Below are positions 9,842 through 19,100 of a stretch of 64,000 nucleotides of DNA, piece by piece. Origin of the DNA: Cerrena zonata. Its lineage: Eukaryota; Basidiomycota; Agaricomycetes; Polyporales; Cerrenaceae. Below the pieces are notes generated by a model. That model made no database searches. It was given only the letters and a program-made list of their open reading frames with translations, and had not been told where the DNA came from. The first letter of the stretch is position 1, and each line of letters starts with the position of its first letter. The stretch spans positions 496,001 to 560,000 of the forward strand of contig JASBNA010000015.1 of assembly GCA_038087015.1 (NCBI GenBank). Direction: 5' to 3'. Both the position numbers and the translations under genes were made by a program.

Positions 9842-11479
9842 ATGTCTTCAGATTCAGTATTGGAAAAGAACAATGCTCTGGCTGATAATGCCTCTAAAAG
9901 TAGCGAGTCATTTGCCAATGATAATCAAATCCCAACTTATTTGGGTTTGAAAGGTCAAAAATTGAACACTGCCATTTCTACTATGTGTGGTGTGGGTTTC
10001 TTATTATTCGGTTACGATCAAGGGGTTATGGGTTCATTACTTACTCTTCCCGCATTTCGTGAAGCTTTTCCTACCATTGATTTAGAACTTAATCCTCAAA
10101 ATGATACTTTACAAGGTTTTACCGTGGCAGTTTATGAATTGGGTTGTATGGCTTCTGCTTTATCAACCATCTATTTGGGTGATAGATTGGGTCGTTTGAA
10201 GACAATGTTATTGGGGGTTGCAATTATGTTTGTTGGTGGTATTTTACAAGCTGCTTCAGTTAAGTCAGTTGCATTTTTAATCGTAGCTAGAATTGTCACT
10301 GGGGTTGGTAATGGTTTTAATACTGCAACCGTTCCTGTATACCAATCGGAAACGTCTAAAGCTCATAATAGAGGTATGCTTATTTGTTTCGAAGGTTGTT
10401 TGATTACGTTGGGGATTGCTATAAGTTACTGGGTTGATTTTGCCTTTTACTTCACAAAAGGTCAAATTTCTTGGAGATTTCCAATTGCTTTCCAATGTGT
10501 CTTTCCGATGATTATGTTTCCATTTATTTTAAAGTTACCTGAATCTCCAAGATTATTGATGAGTAAAGGTAATGTCCATGAAGCAAGAAGAGTGTTTGCT
10601 TCTTTATATGATGTCCCTGTCAATGATCACTTAATTGATGAACAAATCCGTGAAATTGAAGAAGTTTTGTCAATTGAAAGACAAGCCTCTTCTGGTGGAA
10701 ACAGTTCGCTTTTCTCTCAAGGTGAAAAAAGAAATTTCCAAAGAACTTGTCTTGCAGCTTTTTGTCAATTTATGCAACAGATTTGTGGTATTAATTTAAT
10801 CACTTATTATGCTGGTACTATTTTTGAAGTATACATTGGAATGCCTCCTTTAGAATCAAGAATTTTGGCCGCTTGTAATGGGACTGAATATTTCATAGCT
10901 TCCATAATTACCATTTTCATTATTGAAAGAGTTGGTAGAAGGCCATTATTCATATGGGGTACAGCAGGTCAGTGTCTAACTATGGTCTGCTTAAGTATCA
11001 CAATTTATCTTGCAAAATATAAAGATAGTGATAGTGCGGCAATTGGTGCAGCCTTTTTGTTGTTTGCCTTTAATACTTTTTTTGCACTTTCATTACTTTC
11101 ATTAACGTGGTTGTATTCACCAGAAGTTAGTTCTTTGACTTGTAGAGCTGCTACTTCTGGGGTTTCAACTGCCGCCAACTGGGTCACTAATTTCTTGGTT
11201 GTGATGATCGCCCCAATTATGTTTCAAAGAATTGAACATTATACTTATGCAACTTTTGCTGTCATAAACTTTTTGATGATTCCAGTTTTCTATTTCTTAT
11301 ATCCTGAAACTAAACGCAGAAGTTTGGAAGAAATGGATGTTATTTTTACCATGACTCCTAAATGGCAGCCATGGAAATCAGTTCAAATCGCTAGAACCTT
11401 ACCTTACATTCATGCTGGTGCCGTGGATGATGTTGAGGCTAAAATGAAGGAGTTCATTGAACATAGAGAAATTACCTAA
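9842..11479 (+). CDS. MFS sugar porter, copy 2 of 3
   Basis: Close paralogue of the neighbouring copy 1, 545 residues, with the same sugar porter signatures: FLLFGYDQGVMGSLL, LGDRLGRLKTM, GVGNGFNTATVPVYQSE, PESPRLLM (Leu in place of the usual Trp of PESPRWL), QQICGINLITYYAG, GRRPLF and PETKRRSLEEMDVIF. The last motif has Arg where PETKG normally carries Gly. It lacks the long C-terminal tail of copy 1. At 10901-10903 it has a TCC serine where copies 1 and 3 have CTG, which supports reading CTG as Ser here. The tandem arrangement suggests recent local duplication. Substrate is unknown; a hexose is most likely. Confidence 0.88.
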   Translation: MSSDSVLEKNNALADNASKSSESFANDNQIPTYLGLKGQKLNTAISTMCGVGFLLFGYDQGVMGSLLTLPAFREAFPTIDLELNPQNDTLQGFTVAVYELGCMASALSTIYLGDRLGRLKTMLLGVAIMFVGGILQAASVKSVAFLIVARIVTGVGNGFNTATVPVYQSETSKAHNRGMLICFEGCLITLGIAISYWVDFAFYFTKGQISWRFPIAFQCVFPMIMFPFILKLPESPRLLMSKGNVHEARRVFASLYDVPVNDHLIDEQIREIEEVLSIERQASSGGNSSLFSQGEKRNFQRTCLAAFCQFMQQICGINLITYYAGTIFEVYIGMPPLESRILAACNGTEYFIASIITIFIIERVGRRPLFIWGTAGQCLTMVCLSITIYLAKYKDSDSAAIGAAFLLFAFNTFFALSLLSLTWLYSPEVSSLTCRAATSGVSTAANWVTNFLVVMIAPIMFQRIEHYTYATFAVINFLMIPVFYFLYPETKRRSLEEMDVIFTMTPKWQPWKSVQIARTLPYIHAGAVDDVEAKMKEFIEHREIT

Positions 11480-12163
11480 GAATTCCTTCTATGAGCAAAT
11501 TCTTGATTTCAATTCTTGTGCTTTACTTTAATATTTATTTTATTTGGATTATTCTCAACTGTAGTTAAGCTCATTATGTAAGTCTTCGCAGTTCTGACGA
11601 TTTTCCCGACTGGCGGAATAACTAATGCGTACCCCATATTTTGAAGGGGTCGAAGTTTTTAGGCCAGCCTATAGATACACAACACATTGAGGCTATGACA
11701 ACGTTAGCGAACGTTGGCGAGTACTTTTGCTGAAAAAAGTATCTAGATTATTGTTATATTCATCAAAACAAAGCTGTACATGCTCCACTTTTCAAACAAC
11801 AAGACCCGTACACACTACACCATCCAGCAGAAACAACCAGGAAAAACTTGTTTTAGTCCATTTTCAGTAATAGATTGTTCCTGCATCACCGCATTTCTCA
11901 GACCTTAAAATTGAACCCTATCAAAACAGCTTGGGGAGATTTTTAATCCTGCTGGTACCATTATGAATAAATAAACTTTTCTTAACGTGCGAAACAAGTA
12001 GGGTAAACATTGTCTTGATTGTCAAAACAACGTCATTATAATTTATCTTTTTGGTATTTGGCAGATGAATTAGTGAATATATAACCATGTAGAAAACCAC
12101 AACAACGCTTTTCAACTGCCTTTTTGAAAAATTTTCCAAATTAAAGATACCAAAAAAGATATA
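11480..12163. other. Intergenic between transporters 2 and 3
   Basis: 684 bp with no supported gene. A Rap1-like core CCCGTACAC lies at 11805-11813. I see no clear TATA box close to the copy 3 start. Confidence 0.5.
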
Positions 12164-13767
12164 ATGGATGATTCAAAGCTTAGGTCAATTGAGGTTTTGA
12201 ATGTTTCGGAGTCTTCAATGAGTGTGAATGAATTTGACTTACAGGTTCCAACCTACTTAGGTTTGAAAGGGGAAAGATTGAATTTTGCTATTACTTCAAT
12301 TTGTAGTGTTGGATTCTTGTTATTTGGGTATGACCAAGGACTAATGGGGTCTTTACTTACTCAACCTGGTTTCTGTGAAACATTTCCCTATTATCGATCC
12401 TGGTACCAATGCAGCGAATTCTATATTACAAGGGCTCACCGTGGCATCCTATGGAATAGGTTGTGTGGTATCTTCATTATCAACTATTTACTTGGGAGAT
12501 AGACTAGGAAGAGTGAAATTAATGTTCCTAGGGGTTATAATAATAATTATTGGTGGTATTTTGCAATCAACTGCAGTGGAGTCAATTACCTTCCTAATCA
12601 TAGCCAGATTCATTACTGGGTTAGGCAACGGTTTGAATACTGCAACTGTTCCACTTTATCAATCAGAAACTTCTAAAGCTCATAATCGGGGGATGCTAAT
12701 ATGTTATGAAGGAGGTTTCATTGCATTAGGGGTTTGTTTCGGTTATTGGATTGATTTTGCTTTTTATTTCAGCAAAAATCAAACCTCTTGGAGAATTCCA
12801 ATTGCATTCCAATGTATATTCCCATTAATGATGTGTCCATATATTTTAAAATTGCCCTGAATCACCAAGATTATTAATGAGAAGGGGAAACTTCCATGAA
12901 GCAAGAAGAGTATTTGCCGCTTTATACCAAGTACCAATAAATGATCAAATAGTTGATGAGCAGATTCGTGACATTGAAGAAGCATTAGAATTTGAAAATA
13001 AAACATCAGGTAAGTCGTTCTTCTCTCAAGGCGAAACAAAGAATTTTCAAAGAACTTGTCTTGCATTATTCTGTCAATTCATGCAGCAGATATGTGGAAT
13101 ACATTTAACCACTTATTATGCTGGAACATTTCTTGAAACCCATCTAGGATTAAGTCCATTAATTTCGAGAGTCATTTCCGGTTTTAATGGTACCGAATAT
13201 TTTTTTGCACTGGTGACCACCATTTTATTGGTTGAAAAGATTGGGAGAAGACCTTTATTTATTGGCGGGGTACTAGGCCAAGCAGCAGTAATGGCGGCAA
13301 TCAGCGTGACAATGTATTTAACAAACTATGAGAATAGGTTGATAAAGGCATACGCACTAGCAATTCTACTATTCATTTTCAATACTTGTTATGGTCTTTC
13401 GTTACTTTCATTATGTTGGCTTTATCCACCAGAAATAAGCCCCTTAAATTGCAGGGCTAGCATAACGGGGCTATCAACTGCGGTCAATTGGCTAACCAGT
13501 GCTATGGTTGCCGTGAGTGTGCCTATAATGTTTGAAAGATTCCAGCATTATTATACGTTTGCAATCTTTGCCGCGACTAATTTCCTAATGATCCCGGTAC
13601 TTTACGTTCTATACCCAGAAACCAAGGGAAGAAGCTTGGAGGAATTGGACATCATATTTGCCATGACCTCCAGGTGGCAACCGTGGGAAGCAGTTAGTAT
13701 TGCGGGCGCACTCCCGAAGATCCACGCTGGAGATTTTGATGATATCGAGTCCCAACTCAGCGAGTAG
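12164..13767 (+). CDS. MFS sugar porter, copy 3 of 3, two apparent frameshifts
   Basis: The most diverged of the three transporters, split over three frames as given. Removing one C from the CCC at 12386-12388 and one from the CCC at 12855-12857 restores a single frame of about 533 residues, nearly the length of copy 2. It retains FLLFGYDQGLMGSLLTQPGF, GRLGR-type loops, VPLYQSETSKAHNRGM, the PESPRLLM junction (right at the second frameshift), GRRPLF and PETKGRSLEELDIIF. The central helix 7 motif reads GIHLTTYYAG rather than GINLITYYAG. Both breaks resemble those in essential genes nearby, so consensus error is more likely than a true pseudogene. A decaying extra copy in the array remains possible. 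Confidence 0.7.
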
Positions 13768-13844
13768 TCTTTTTTTTTTTAGCTGCGAAATTCTCGCGGG
13801 TTCCCGTTGGTTCCAGAAACCACCAAAAAGGAACTTCGCGCAAT

Positions 13845-13857
13845 TTCCAGAAAGTTC
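13845..13857 (+). promoter_or_regulatory. Heat-shock element upstream of small HSP
   Basis: TTCcaGAAagTTC is a perfect three-unit element (alternating nTTCn/nGAAn at 5-bp steps), expected to bind Hsf1. A partial copy, TTCCAGAA, lies at 13811-13818, with further scattered GAA/TTC units. It sits about 50 bp upstream of a TATATAA box at 13909-13915 and about 120 bp from the start codon. Confidence 0.75.
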
Positions 13858-13908
13858 TGGTTAATTTGCAACCTCTACGAATGACACCCATCAACGGTTT
13901 CCAACAAG

Positions 13909-13915
13909 TATATAA
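13909..13915 (+). promoter_or_regulatory. TATA box of small HSP gene
   Basis: TATATAA, 61 bp before the ATG at 13976 and directly downstream of the heat-shock elements. This is the arrangement of a typical stress promoter. Confidence 0.6.
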
Positions 13916-13975
13916 GGACAGCTTGATTAAGTGAAGGGACATAGGTGAATAGAAACCAAACACAACTCAATCAAG

Positions 13976-14431
13976 ATGCTTTCCTTAACTCCAATTAATA
14001 AATATTTCAATCGCGATCTTTTCAGTGATCCATTCAAATCTACCAGAAACGAATTAACCAAGTTCGATTCTCCATTTGAGATTGATAACTGGTTTTCCGA
14101 ATTTGAAACAGACCCCTTCTTCAAGGACATTCCAATTGAATCACCATTTGAGATGAAAGAAGAGGATCACGAATATACAATACAATTGAACGACATCAAA
14201 GATAAAGAATTCAAAGTCGATTTCAATAAAAAGGAAAATAAATTAAGCATAGAAACAACCTATCAAACTACAACTCACAACGAAGATGGAGAATCCAGCT
14301 ACACCAGTTCGTCAGTGAATTCTGTTGTTTTCGACAAAGAAGTCAGCTTCGACGAAATAAGAAGTGATACCGATGAATCCAACGATTCCTTGGTTATTCA
14401 TATCCCTAAAAATGTTGAATCCTCTCATTAA
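13976..14431 (+). CDS. Small heat-shock protein (alpha-crystallin/Hsp20 type)
   Basis: 151-residue protein with an N-terminal Phe/Pro-rich arm and an alpha-crystallin-like domain covering roughly residues 55-150. The pattern starts ESPFEMKEEDHEYTIQLNDI and continues with FKVDFNKKENKLSIE, matching the beta-strand order of Hsp20 domains. It should act as an ATP-independent chaperone that holds unfolding proteins. The promoter carries a perfect heat-shock element and TATA box. It resembles the Hsp21-class small HSPs of Candida species, though the domain is acidic and divergent, so I give no symbol. The frame is intact and there is no signal peptide. Confidence 0.75.
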   Translation: MLSLTPINKYFNRDLFSDPFKSTRNELTKFDSPFEIDNWFSEFETDPFFKDIPIESPFEMKEEDHEYTIQLNDIKDKEFKVDFNKKENKLSIETTYQTTTHNEDGESSYTSSSVNSVVFDKEVSFDEIRSDTDESNDSLVIHIPKNVESSH

Positions 14432-16124
14432 CTTTATGATTAACGAATAGTGTATAGTAACGTTTAATAAAAATAATCAGTTTAACGGTGTACGGTTGTA
14501 GTCCTCGGCACTACTTTTATACGTCAACGGTGTCGCATAAAAATCTCACCAAAAAAAAGTCTTTTTTTGGGCCAACACTCTATTAAATGTTGGGACCATA
14601 TAAAAGGGCGAAAGAAAAAAGCTGCAAAAATGATTTGTTGGATCAAACAACCCTTTAGAATCCTTAGATACCCAACCTTATACTCTTATTGTTTTGTGAA
14701 TAGTCTTTAGATCCTTGTCATCACCCATACATCTTCGCCTATCCCTACTCACCGATCCTCTTCATCTGCCATCACCCATCTATCATCCTCACTCAAATAT
14801 AGAAAACTGTAGTCTACGGTATAACGACAGGTTGTAGTTCCCAAGCACCCTTATCTAGGTGTCCCTGGATGTTTTTTTGTCTCCCGTTTTTTTTGCAATG
14901 GTTTAATTAGACCTGCCAGAAGAAACCACTCACTCTACACTTGATATTTATTTTTTGTTTGCTGATTGTTACTTAACATTCAATTTTTTTGTATTATTTT
15001 TTTTTGGTTATGGCATTAAGTGACATCAACAGCCAAAAAAAAAAAAAAAGAATTACAAAAGAAAATAGTCTAGCCAAACTGTGTTTTTATATATCCTTTT
15101 CAATATCTCCTTTTATATCAGGTAATTTTCACTTTTCTCCAAGTTGTTCTACTCTCTTGCTTGATTCCTCCGCAAAGAATAGTTGATATCTGATTTTTTT
15201 TTTTTTTTTTTCAAAAATTTTCAATCCAACAAAAAAAGAACCCTTTTTTTCTTCACCTTTTTTTTTGATCTTCCCTGCCCTTCTGTTAATTGTGTGAAAC
15301 CAATTGACTCTCTTCTAAATACCCTACTCCTTAACAATTGGAACTACACCCTGTACACTTCCAATTAATCTCTTTGTTCCATCTAATTCTGGTACTCTCT
15401 AATTTTTTTTTTGGTTGTGCTCAAAAAATCTGAAAAACCAACATCTCGGATTAGAAAAAAAAAAAATTACAAAAAAAAATCAAAAAACTGAATCGAACAG
15501 AAAAATAAATAGACCGTCTCATCTACTCTTTTTCTTTTCCTTTCAATCCCATTTCCCTGCTTTCCGTATCCTATAGTTCTCCATTATTTATTATTTCAAG
15601 TCATTCCCATCGACTATCAACAGGTATGTACGTTCAATCGCCCTTTCCACTTTCGTCATTGAAGATATTGGCAGAATATCAAGAAGTGTATGCTATACCC
15701 TGACTTGGGCGCGTAAAAATCGGTTGGATCAGCCCGTGCCCGCGCTTCCTCCCGGTGTACGGAGCCTTTCATTCGTCCCAAAAAAAAAAACTCGGAACCC
15801 ACTGAACAAATTGAGTGAGCAAAAGTTTAATTAGATTCCTTCCTGAAAAGAACCCTTCGATAAACAATAGACTCGTATTGATTGACAATAACATGGACAC
15901 AGAATCAGTTTTAATTCATTTAAAACTATCATTGTGATCGCCTCGTCCGATATTTAAAGTTGTGTGTCTCCCCTTAATAAAGTTGAGTTCCTTGTTTTTT
16001 TTTTTTTTGTTCTTTTCAAATTGGTTAAAAAAATTTTCAGTTTATCCGATCCCAATGGACTAATCTTGAAAGGACTTATTCACTCCAATTCTTCTTGTGC
16101 CATTCGTTCATTACCCATCAGCAT
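14432..16124. other. Long AT-rich intergenic region before ACC1
   Basis: About 1.7 kb of low-complexity sequence rich in T and A runs (for example near 14999, 15034, 15195, 15462 and 15996). It holds a TATA-like TATAAAAG at 14599-14606, GGTGTACGG (Rap1/telomere-like) motifs at 14487-14495 and 15754-15762, and a GTATGT donor at 15624 that probably starts an ACC1 leader intron. Short ORFs here have no recognisable features. An unannotated non-coding transcript starting near 14630 cannot be excluded. Confidence 0.5.
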
Positions 16125-16189
16125 ATGAGTGCTATCATCAATTCAACGAAAGTTGCAAAAAATTATTTCATTACTAACTTTAACTATAG
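15624..16189 (+). other. Candidate 5' leader intron of ACC1
   Basis: A consensus donor GTATGT at 15624-15629 pairs with a perfect branch point TACTAAC at 16172-16178 and acceptor ATAG ending at 16189, an intron of 566 bp. After splicing, the next ATG is 16365, the expected start of cytosolic Acc1. The alternative ATG at 16125 lies inside the intron. The signals are seen directly; splicing itself is inferred. Confidence 0.6.
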
Positions 16190-19100
16190 ACTTTTAAGTT
16201 GCAAATCTGTCATTAAATCTGTACATAATATTAATTGTCATCGATTTATTCATCACTCCTATATTAACAATTATCCAAAGAATAATCATAATTTAAAAAC
16301 TTCCAATTCTTTTGAGTATACTTTAAAGAATATATCATTAACTAATAATAATAATAATCATAATATGTCTGATTCAACTATAGATCCTAGAGATTATACT
16401 GAATTACATAAAGCCTTGGCTCCTCATTTTATAGGTTTAAATTCAGTTACAAATGCTGAACCGGGTAAAATAACTGATTTTGTTAAAGCAAATCAAGGTC
16501 ATACTGTTATTTCTCGTGTTCTTATAGCAAATAATGGTATTGCTGCTGTTAAAGAAATTAGATCAGTTAGAAAATGGGCCTACGAAACTTTTGGTGATGA
16601 AAGAGCTATTCAATTCACCGCAATGGCCACCCCAGAAGATTTAGAAGCTAATGCTGAATACATTCGTATGGCTGATCAATTCGTTGAAGTTCCAGGTGGT
16701 ACTAATAATAATAATTATGCTAACGTTGATTTAATTGTTGAAATTGCTGAAAGAACTAATGTTCATGCTGTTTGGGCTGGTTGGGGTCATGCTTCTGAAA
16801 ATCCTTTATTACCAGAAAAATTGGCCGCTTCTCCTAAAAAAATTGTCTTTATAGGTCCTCCTGGTTCCGCTATGAGATCGTTGGGTGATAAAATTTCTTC
16901 TACCATTGTTGCCCAACATGCTGATGTTCCTTGTATTCCTTGGTCTGGTACTGGTGTTAAAGAAGTTGTTATTGATAAAGATTCTAATTTAGTCTCAGTT
17001 TCTGATGCCGTTTATGCTAAAGGTTGTTGTTCTGATCCTGAAGATGGTTTAGTTAAAGCTAAACAAATTGGTTTCCCAGTTATGATTAAAGCTTCTGAAG
17101 GTGGTGGTGGTAAAGGTATTAGAAAAGTTGATAATGAAACCGATTTTATCACTTTATATAAACAAGCTGCTAATGAAATTCCGGGTTCTCCAATCTTTAT
17201 CATGAAATTAGCTGGTGATGCTAGACATTTAGAAGTTCAATTATTGGCGGATCAATACGGTACTAATATCTCTTTATTTGGTAGAGATTGTTCTGTTCAA
17301 AGAAGACATCAAAAAATTATTGAAGAAGCTCCAGTTACTATTGCTAAAAAGGAAACTTTCCATGAAATGGAAAATGCTGCTGTCAGATTAGGTAAATTGG
17401 TTGGTTATGTTAGTGCTGGTACCGTTGAATATTTATACTCTTATTCGGAAGATAAATTTTATTTCTTGGAATTAAATCCAAGATTACAAGTTGAACATCC
17501 AACTACTGAAATGGTTACCGGGGTTAATTTACCTTCTGCTCAATTACAAATTGCTATGGGTATTCCAATGCATAGAATAAGAGATATTAGAACTTTATAC
17601 GGTGTTGATCCTCATACTTCAACCGCTATTGATTTTGAATTTAAAACTGATAGTTCTTTAGTTAGTCAACGTCGTCCAGTTCCAAAAGGTCATACAACTG
17701 CTTGTCGTATTACTTCTGAAGATCCAGGTGAAGGTTTTAAACCTTCTGGTGGTTCTTTACATGAATTAAACTTCAGATCTTCATCAAATGTTTGGGGTTA
17801 TTTCTCAGTTGGTAATCAATCTTCAATTCATTCCTTTTCTGATTCTCAATTTGGTCATATTTTTGCCTTTGGTGAAAATCGTCAAGCTTCTAGAAAACAT
17901 ATGGTTGTTGCTTTAAAAGAATTATCTATTAGAGGTGATTTCAGAACTACTGTCGAATATTTAATTAAATTATTAGAAACTCCAGATTTTGAAGATAATA
18001 CTATTACTACTGGTTGGTTAGATGAATTAATTACTAAAAAATTAACTGCTGAAAGACCAGACCCAATTGTTGCAGTTGTTTGTGGTGCTGCTACTAAAGC
18101 TCATATTCAAGCTGAAGAAAATAAATCTGAATATGTTCAATATTTAGAAAAAGGTCAAGTCCCAAATAAAGATTTATTGAAAACTATTTTCCCAGTTGAT
18201 TTCATTTATGAAGGTCATAGATATAAATTTACCGCAACAAAATCCTCCAATGACTCTTATACCTTATTTTTAAATGGTAGTAGAGCTGTTGTTGGTGTTC
18301 GTCCATTATCAGATGGTGGTTTGTTATGTGCAATTGGTGGTAAATCTCATTCTATTTATTGGAAAGAAGAAACTTCTGCCACTAGATTATCAGTTGACGG
18401 TAAAACTTGTTTATTAGAAGTTGAAAATGATCCAACTCAATTAAGAACCCCATCCCCTGGTAAATTAGTTAAATATTTAGGTCGAAAGTGGTGAACATGT
18501 CATTGCCGGTCAAGCTTATGCTGAAGTTGAAGTCATGAAAATGTGTATGCCTTTAATTGCTCAAGAAAATGGTGTTGTTCAATTAATTAAACAACCTGGT
18601 TCAACTGTTAATGCCGGTGACATTTTAGCTATCTTGGCTTTGGATGATCCATCTAAAGTTAAACATGCTTTACCTTTCGAAGGTACTTTACCAGATTTAG
18701 GTTCTCCAAACGTTAAAGGTACTAAAGTTGTTCATAAATTCCAAGATGGTGCCAATGTCTTGAAAAACATTTTAGCCGGTTTCGATAATCAAGTTATCAT
18801 GAATTCAACTTTAAAAGATTTAATCTCAATTTTAAAAGATAGAGATTTACCTTATTCTGAATGGGCTCAGTTTATTAGTGCTTTACATTCAAGATTACCA
18901 CCTAAATTGGATGAAACCTTAAGTGCTTTAATTGAAAGAACCAAATCAAGAAACGCGGATTTCCCTGCTAAGCAAATTTTGAAACATATTCAAAAAGTTC
19001 AAAATGATGCATCCACTGATGCTTCTTTCTCTGATGTTGTTGCTCCTTTAGTTGATATTGCTACTAAATATTCTAATGGTTTGGTCGAACATGAATACAA

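Noticed and set aside
12164..13767. Third sugar transporter as a true pseudogene
   Set aside because: Both breaks are surplus C bases of the same kind as in essential ACC1 and PWP2, and the rest of the frame is clean. Pseudogene status cannot be claimed from this sequence alone.
14989..15368. Two short plus-strand ORFs in the AT-rich gap before ACC1
   Set aside because: They consist mostly of Phe, Lys and Ser from T and A runs, with no family pattern.
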